A stretch of 5,321 nucleotides of DNA from Pontiellaceae bacterium (GTDB taxonomy: Bacteria > Verrucomicrobiota > Kiritimatiellia > Kiritimatiellales > Tichowtungiaceae), in assembly GCA_029934215.1 (NCBI GenBank), contig JAOZMR010000206.1, forward strand, positions 1 to 5,321. Direction: 5' to 3'. Positions within the stretch are counted from its first letter, which is position 1. Each line of letters begins with the position of its first letter. The translations under genes and the position numbers were made by a program. Shown one piece after another: positions 1-4,300 of this stretch. The notes under the pieces are model-generated. The model saw only the letters and a program-made list of their open reading frames with translations. It was not told the origin of the DNA and did no database searches.

Positions 1-355
1 CTAGTGAGACTGTGCCTTTGGTTAGGAGTTCAAATGTCCATTTGGTTACCATAACGGAAAAGTCAGGGCTACACCAAATAGCTAAATGAATTGAAGCGTA
101 AGGATGTATCCAAGTACCTTGTTCTTGAGCTGTTCTATCTTTTGTAACACCTCTAACTACTTGAATTACTTTAGATATGGGAATTCCCATATCACTCGAA
201 AATGCAGTAAAATATTCTTTGGTAGATTTAAGACGTTTATAATCACCAAATAATTTACCAACAGATTGGCACATATCAGTAGCATTCAAATAGCCATCAG
301 AACGCTGGCGGATTCTAGCTCCGTGAAAATCACGGCTTATTAATTGAGTGGTCAT
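1..355 (-). CDS. KilA-N domain protein, C-terminus cut by window edge
   Basis: The leftward frame opens with ATG at 355 and stays open for 118 codons to the window edge, so the C-terminus is missing. It begins MTTQLISRDFHGARIRQR and carries the KilA-N signature: DGYLNATDMC at residues 20-29, a GDYKRLKST segment near 37-45, MGIPISKVIQVV near 56-67, QGTWIHPYASIHLAIW at 79-94, then CSPDFSVMVTKW to 106. KilA-N is a DNA-binding domain known from large DNA viruses, phages and bacterial chromosomes, so DNA binding is inferred from the family. Such proteins often continue with a second domain, which would lie outside the window. A GAGGTG ribosome site sits 6 nt upstream and a consensus promoter lies further upstream, which supports an expressed gene and this start. 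No catalytic function should be assumed. It is divergent from the large surface-protein gene. Confidence 0.93.
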   Translation of the reverse strand, partial: MTTQLISRDFHGARIRQRSDGYLNATDMCQSVGKLFGDYKRLKSTKEYFTAFSSDMGIPISKVIQVVRGVTKDRTAQEQGTWIHPYASIHLAIWCSPDFSVMVTKWTFELLTKGTVSL

Positions 356-361
356 AAGTGA

Positions 362-367
362 CACCTC
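362..367 (-). promoter_or_regulatory. Ribosome binding site of the KilA-N gene
   Basis: On the minus strand this reads GAGGTG, with a 6-nt spacer to the ATG at 355. It fixes the start of the KilA-N gene. Confidence 0.75.
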
Positions 368-397
368 ACAGTGGTTGAGACAGAATTTTGATTTAAA

Positions 398-460
398 ACA
401 CTTAGCAGAGTGGCATTCTGTGATTACCACCTTTTCGGGTAGCTTTCCCTAGCTAAGTGT
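398..460 (-). promoter_or_regulatory. Candidate structured 5' leader RNA of the KilA-N gene
   Basis: The minus strand starts ACACTTAGC (460-452) and ends GCTAAGTGT (406-398), a perfect 9-bp closing stem. Inside are a 3-bp GGG/CCC hairpin (449-447 with 439-437) and a stem of GUGG/CCAC (430-427 with 413-410). Two G-U pairs (431-409 and 426-414) extend that second stem on the minus-strand RNA only, so the fold fits minus-strand RNA better. The result is a three-way-junction layout. An alternative 5-bp hairpin, UAGCU/AGCUA (455-451 with 444-440), uses bases of the closing stem and excludes it. The closing stem is followed by TTTTAAAT on the minus strand, which could act as a weak terminator. The predicted transcription start (about 460-462) falls at the 5' edge of the stem. 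I do not recognise a known riboswitch class. It could be an attenuator, a riboswitch-like leader, a short sRNA, or an inverted repeat with another role. Confidence 0.45.
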
Positions 461-467
461 ATGGTGA

Positions 468-496
468 ATTATAAAGATGACTTATTTGCTTGTCAA
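468..496 (-). promoter_or_regulatory. Consensus sigma70 promoter of the KilA-N gene
   Basis: Read on the minus strand, TTGACA (496-491) and TATAAT (473-468) are separated by exactly 17 nt, so both hexamers and the spacing match the sigma70 consensus. An A-tract (seven A's, minus strand) lies just upstream of the -35 box and could serve as an UP element. The expected start is near 460-462, giving a leader of about 105 nt before the ATG at 355. Confidence 0.85.
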
Positions 497-512
497 GCTT
501 TTTTTAAGCTTG
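494..512. repeat. 7-bp inverted repeat overlapping the -35 box; possible operator
   Basis: CAAGCTT (494-500) and AAGCTTG (506-512) flank a T5 centre. The left arm shares bases 494-496 with the -35 box of the KilA-N promoter. A dimeric repressor bound here would block RNA polymerase; this is inference from position. There is no T-tract after either arm, so it is a poor terminator. Confidence 0.4.
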
Positions 513-532
513 GCGGAAAAACTTTTGCCTGA

Positions 533-550
533 AACTGATAACTGATAACT
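533..550. repeat. AACTGAT heptamer array, copy 1
   Basis: Two full AACTGAT units (533-539, 540-546) and a partial AACT run directly into the first copy of the duplicated leader element. The same arrangement recurs at 955-982. Short heptamer arrays of this type are familiar in intergenic DNA of filamentous cyanobacteria and large sulfur bacteria. Confidence 0.7.
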
Positions 551-617
551 TTCCCTTGTTTTAAGTTTAGGCTACGCTAAGGGCAAGTCTATTTTTATCA
601 CCGCTCAACTTGGTAGG
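547..617 (+). repeat. Duplicated leader element, copy 1 (orphan)
   Basis: Bases 547-571 are identical to 983-1007 (25 of 25). Similarity continues through AAGGGCAAGT, a T-rich stretch and TATCAC/AATCAC to TGGTAGG at 611-617. In copy 2 the same TGGTAGG leads into the ribosome site of the large gene. Here it is followed only by ATG at 622 and a 13-codon frame with a stop at 661-663, with the SD-like AGGCGG one base from the ATG, which is too close to work. It therefore looks like an orphaned copy of a gene leader. CCCTTG (553-558) can pair with TAAGGG (578-583), including one G-U pair. Confidence 0.65.
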
Positions 618-771
618 CGGTATGGCTCATTATTTTTCATCGGTCTATTTAAGTCCTAATTAAAATGATAAGTAATATATTATTCTATATAAATAGCCGC
701 TTTATAGCAATTAAACCTTTGTGAAAATAGGTATTTATTTCATCAAAAAGTAAAACTGACGCAAAAATTGT
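618..771. other. AT-rich spacer without a recognised gene
   Basis: Apart from a 13-codon frame (622-663) and a 10-bp AT-only palindrome (TAATATATTA, 673-682), I see no gene, RNA or mobile element here. With the features on either side it forms part of a 717-base stretch (356-1072) that has no long ORF. Confidence 0.6.
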
Positions 772-799
772 TTGACTTAATTTTTATTTGCTGTAGAAT
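772..799 (+). promoter_or_regulatory. Likely sigma70 promoter
   Basis: TTGACT (772-777) and TAGAAT (794-799) are 16 nt apart; each hexamer is one mismatch from consensus. The start would fall near 805-807. It would transcribe the short ORF at 826-894 and, if the palindrome at 901-933 does not stop it, continue to the large gene at 1073. Confidence 0.6.
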
Positions 800-825
800 A
801 GGTATCCAGTTGAAAGGAAAATTTT

Positions 826-894
826 GTGAAAAGTCTTGGAATTGAAAACAGTCATTTTCAGGGCAACCAAAGAATTGCCCTCTATATAAGGTAA
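826..894 (+). CDS. Candidate 22-codon small ORF
   Basis: GTG at 826 opens a frame ending TAA at 892-894, with predicted peptide MKSLGIENSHFQGNQRIALY followed by IR. An AAGGA site at 814-818 has a 7-nt spacer, a promoter lies 27 nt upstream of the start codon, and a long palindrome begins 6 nt after the stop. This is complete small-gene geometry. The DNA inside the frame also holds an inverted repeat, AGGGCAA (860-866) with TTGCCCT (875-881), which could instead mark a structured small RNA. I recognise no family. It could also be the 5' remnant of a lost gene, a leader peptide for the downstream gene, or chance. Confidence 0.3.
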   Translation: MKSLGIENSHFQGNQRIALYIR

Positions 895-900
895 ACTATT

Positions 901-933
901 AGAAATACCATTTTTTCAAAAAATGGTATTTCT
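901..933. terminator. Perfect 16-bp palindrome, likely bidirectional terminator
   Basis: Arm 901-916 (AGAAATACCATTTTTT) is the exact reverse complement of 918-933, with a single central C. The last bases of the stem and what follows are T-rich in both directions (TATTTCTT on plus, TATTTCTAAT on minus), so it could terminate from either side although no long U-tract follows. A protein-binding site or a tiny palindromic repeat element is the alternative. Confidence 0.5.
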
Positions 934-954
934 TGACTACTAAGTACAGCAAAT

Positions 955-982
955 AACTGATAACTGATTATTGATTACTGAA
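955..982. repeat. Degenerate heptamer array, copy 2
   Basis: Four 7-nt units run in register: AACTGAT, AACTGAT, TATTGAT, TACTGAA. They abut the second leader element exactly as the array at 533-550 abuts the first. Confidence 0.7.
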
Positions 983-1060
983 AACTTTCCCTTGTTTTAA
1001 GTTTAGGTGTGGCAAGGGCAAGTATATTTTAATCACACTTAAACACTTTAACCTGGTAGG
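983..1060 (+). promoter_or_regulatory. Duplicated leader element, copy 2, upstream of the large gene
   Basis: This copy matches 547-617 and sits in the leader of the large gene, ending at its ribosome site. CCCTTG (989-994) pairs perfectly with CAAGGG (1013-1018); two further G-U pairs are possible. The equivalent stem in copy 1 keeps pairing through a C-to-U change, weak support for a conserved RNA hairpin. TATATT (1023-1028) is a possible -10 box but I find no good -35 partner. The element may be promoter, RNA leader or both. Confidence 0.5.
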
Positions 1061-1063
1061 AGA
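1058..1063 (+). promoter_or_regulatory. Ribosome binding site of the large gene
   Basis: AGGAGA lies 9 nt upstream of the ATG at 1073. It decides the start in favour of 1073 over internal GTG or ATG codons closer to the signal-peptide core, none of which has a comparable site. Confidence 0.75.
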
Positions 1064-1072
1064 CATTAAATT

Positions 1073-1369
1073 ATGTCAACTCGATACAAACGTACCAATT
1101 GGGTACGACGATTGGAGGACTTTTCCTCCGGTTGCTCAAGTGGTTTTGGACTTGGGCAATGCTTAATAGCGGGCATACTCGCTATCTTTAGTGGGATAAG
1201 CCGATTACTGCCGGTGACGCGGTGGTTATCTGTTATCCTTTCGCCGGATGTGCCGGTGGTATCTACTACGGGGGCTAGTTCCCTGAAATCTCCTGCGTCT
1301 ATTTGGCGTGGTGTTGTGTTTGTTGCGTCTGTTGTTGGTTTGATGGCGATGGGGCGTGGTGCTTGGGCA
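1073..1369 (+). other. Long N-terminal extension with signal peptide
   Basis: Residues 1-99 hold a basic start (MSTRYKRTNWVRR), a first hydrophobic stretch (about 26-47, GLGQCLIAGILAIFSG), a polar stretch, then a classic hydrophobic core at 80-94 (VVFVASVVGLMAMG) ending GAWA before FSC, a good signal peptidase I site after Ala99. The 79 residues before the core are far longer than a usual signal n-region. The DNA is unlike the AT-rich LRR part, with many GCG, CGT, CCG and GGG codons. It may be an extended signal peptide or a module shared across a protein family in this genome. Confidence 0.65.
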
Positions 1370-4300
1370 TTTTCTTGTTCGGATGTCACCGAAATCCCTA
1401 AAACTGAGTGTGAAGCCTTAGTTGCTCTTTACGATAGTACTGACGGTGATAATTGGAAATACAATACCGCTTGGAAAGTGACTAATACACCATGTAGTTG
1501 GTATGGAGTTACTTGTAGTGATGGAAATATTACACAACTTGTTTTGTCAATCAACCAACTGAGTGGAACAATTCCATCTGAATTAGGTAATCTGCTCAAT
1601 TTAACAGAACTTACTCTGTACCGCAACAGACTGAGTGGAACAATTCCACCTGAATTAGGTAAACTGGTCAATTTGACAAAACTTGCCTTGTACCGCAACA
1701 TACTGAGTGGAACAATTCCATCTGAATTAGGCAATCTGGTCAATTTAACAGAACTTACCTTGTACAAAAACCAACTGAGCGGAACAATTCCATCAACGTT
1801 AGGTAATTTGACTAATTTGACAGAAATTACCCTGTACCAAAATAAACTGAGCGGAACAATTCCATCAACATTAGGTAATTTGACTAATTTGACAGAAATT
1901 ACCCTACACCAAAATAAATTGAGCGGAACAATTCCTTCTGATTTAGGCAATTTGATTACTTTGCAAAGGCTTTCTTTGAGTGAAAATCAACTAAGTGGCA
2001 CTATTCCCACTGAATTAGGTAATTTAACTAATTTACAAGAGCTTCATTTGTATGTCAACCAATTGACAGGAACGATTCCACCAGAGTTAGGCAATTTGAT
2101 TAACTTGCAAGAGCTTTCTTTGGGCTACAATCAACTGACAGGAAATATTCCACCAGAGTTAGGTGATTTGATTAACTTGCAAGAGCTTCATTTGGGTGGC
2201 AATCAACTAAATGGAAATATTCCACCAAAGTTAGACAATTTGATTAATTTGCAAAGGCTTTCTTTGAGTAGCAATCAACTAGGTGGCCCTATTCCTACTG
2301 AATTAGGTAATTTAACTAATTTGCAAGGGCTTTATTTGAATGAAAATCAACTAAATGGCACTATTCCCTCTGAATTAGGTAATTTAAATTTGCAATGGCT
2401 TGATTTGACTGATAATCAACTAAGTGGCCCTATTCCTGCTGAATTAGGTAATTTAACTAATTTGCAATGGCTTAATTTGACTGATAATCAACTAAGTGGG
2501 TCATTACCATTAAGTTTAATGAACTTGAATAAATTAATTTCTTTTAGCTTTGAAAAAACAGAGTTATGTGAACCAGTAGATACAAATTTTCAGACTTGGC
2601 TAGCAGGTGTTGTCTCTTTCAGTACTGGTGTTAAGTGCGGTGAAGAATGTACTAATACTATCCTTAATGTTTCTACTGGTGGCTCAGATACAAATGGCAA
2701 TGGTTCAGAATCTGCACCATTTGCTACCATTCAACATGCAATCAATACTGCTAAAAATTGTAACATTGTGTTAGTTCAGCCCGGAACTTATGTTGAAAAC
2801 ATCAAATTCAACGCCAAAAATATTACTGTCAAATCTACAGATGGTGCCGAAAAAACAGTTATTGACGGTAACAAAAGTGGAAGTGTAGTGGTATTTAAGG
2901 ATTACAATTACAGGGATACAACAAATAAGCTGAATGGATTTACGCTTACAAACGGTCAAGCAGATGAAGGAGGTGGGATTTACTGTAGAAATTCTAGCCC
3001 AATTATTGAGAATGTGATCATTTCCAATAATTCGGCATCACATAATGGAGGTGGAATCCAAATTCGGGCTGGCTGTGATATGAGTGTGATAAATACCACT
3101 ATATTGGGTAATCAAGCACCTAACGGAGGTGGAATTTATAGTATATCTTCCAGTCCAACTTTGGAAACCGTGACAATAAACGGAAATTCAACTACCTATG
3201 GAATGGAAGGTGGTGGTGGAATTCACCATGACAATTATGGTTTTATGAAGCTCACAAATGTCACGATCTCAGACAATTCTTCAAATGAAAGAGGTGGTGG
3301 TTTAGCTGTATTTGGTGCAATGAGCCTCACAAATGTAACGATCTCAAACAACTCTTCAGATATGAGTGGTGGTGGAATATATAAATCTAACGCCAGTGAA
3401 TTTACTCTGAAAAATGTTTTGGTAACTGATAATTCTGCGACTGATTCAGGTGGTGGAATAGCTTTTTCCGGTAGTAACAATGTAAATCTAATGAATATTA
3501 CTATGTCAGGTAATAAGGCAACTAAAGGTGGGGGAATGTACTTTTCTCACTCCGAAAATCTAAATTTGGTCAATTCTATTTTATGGAATAACTCCCCACA
3601 GGAAATATATTTCACTGATTGGGAGGAACCAAACATTAATCTATCTATTGCCTATTCCAATGTTGAAGGTGGACAAAGCGGAATTGTAACCAATAATAAT
3701 AAGGGTACAGTAATCTGGCTTGATGGAAATATTGATGTTGATCCATTATTTGAAAATGGCTATCATCTATCCGATAACAGCCATCTCATTAATGCAGGTA
3801 CGTCAGAAAATGCTCCAAATACCGACATTGAAGGAAATCCACGCGATTCTAAACCTGATATAGGTGCCTACGAAAATGCCAGCAGTCAACTAAAACTGTC
3901 CATTGAGCCAAGTGCTTTGCAAGTCTGCAACGGCGACAGTTTCGATGTCATCTTCCAAACCATGATAGAAGAATTACAATCAGTTGACACGGTGGCAATT
4001 AATCTTGGCTTTGATCCAGCAACATTAAAATTCAACAGCCTCACTAACAGTGGCGTGCTTGATTTTGAAATGACAAATAAGCACGACAATGGCAGTATCG
4101 AATTTACGGCTGGCGTTTGGGATAATCCCGTACCAACCCAAACCTTTGACATGTTTACCGTCAACTTCACCGCCCAACAAGCCACTGAAACAACGCTAAC
4201 GTATGACACCAGTAAAAGTAGCCTCACTTCTGAAGGTGAATCTATTCTATACTTTGTTGAGAATGGACAACTGACTGTCTCCAATTGTTTCGGGTATCAA

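Noticed and set aside
407..451. Resemblance of the KilA-N leader to a cobalamin riboswitch core (GGGAA, GGUG, GCCAC)
   Set aside because: The spacing between the GGGAA-like and GGUG-like parts is too long, the leader is far too short, and the gene has no link to cobalamin.
494..512. Inverted repeat as an intrinsic terminator
   Set aside because: Neither side has a following T-tract and it overlaps a consensus -35 box.
622..663. 13-codon frame after leader copy 1 as a gene
   Set aside because: The SD-like sequence is one base from the ATG, the peptide is tiny, and no terminator follows; more likely a remnant.
933..961. TTGACT at 933-938 as the -35 box of the large gene
   Set aside because: No acceptable -10 hexamer lies at 15-19 nt spacing; the heptamer array occupies that position.
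1066..1389. Minus-strand open frame of 107 codons
   Set aside because: It lies wholly opposite the N-terminal extension of the large gene. The plus frame has a good ribosome site and runs without a break into a signal peptide and the LRRs, so the minus frame is a shadow favoured by local composition.
1429..1950. Minus-strand repetitive open frame of 173 codons
   Set aside because: Its repeats (DGIVPLS...) are the antisense translation of the LRR units; the plus frame is the genuine one.
1559..2491. Regular 72-nt repeats as a CRISPR array
   Set aside because: There are no variable spacers, and the repeats are contiguous, in frame and encode LRRs.
1559..2491. Plant contamination, because the LRR consensus is plant-like
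   Set aside because: The same frame has a bacterial ribosome site, an export signal, and dockerin and choice-of-anchor-Q modules, and this LRR type is known in bacteria.
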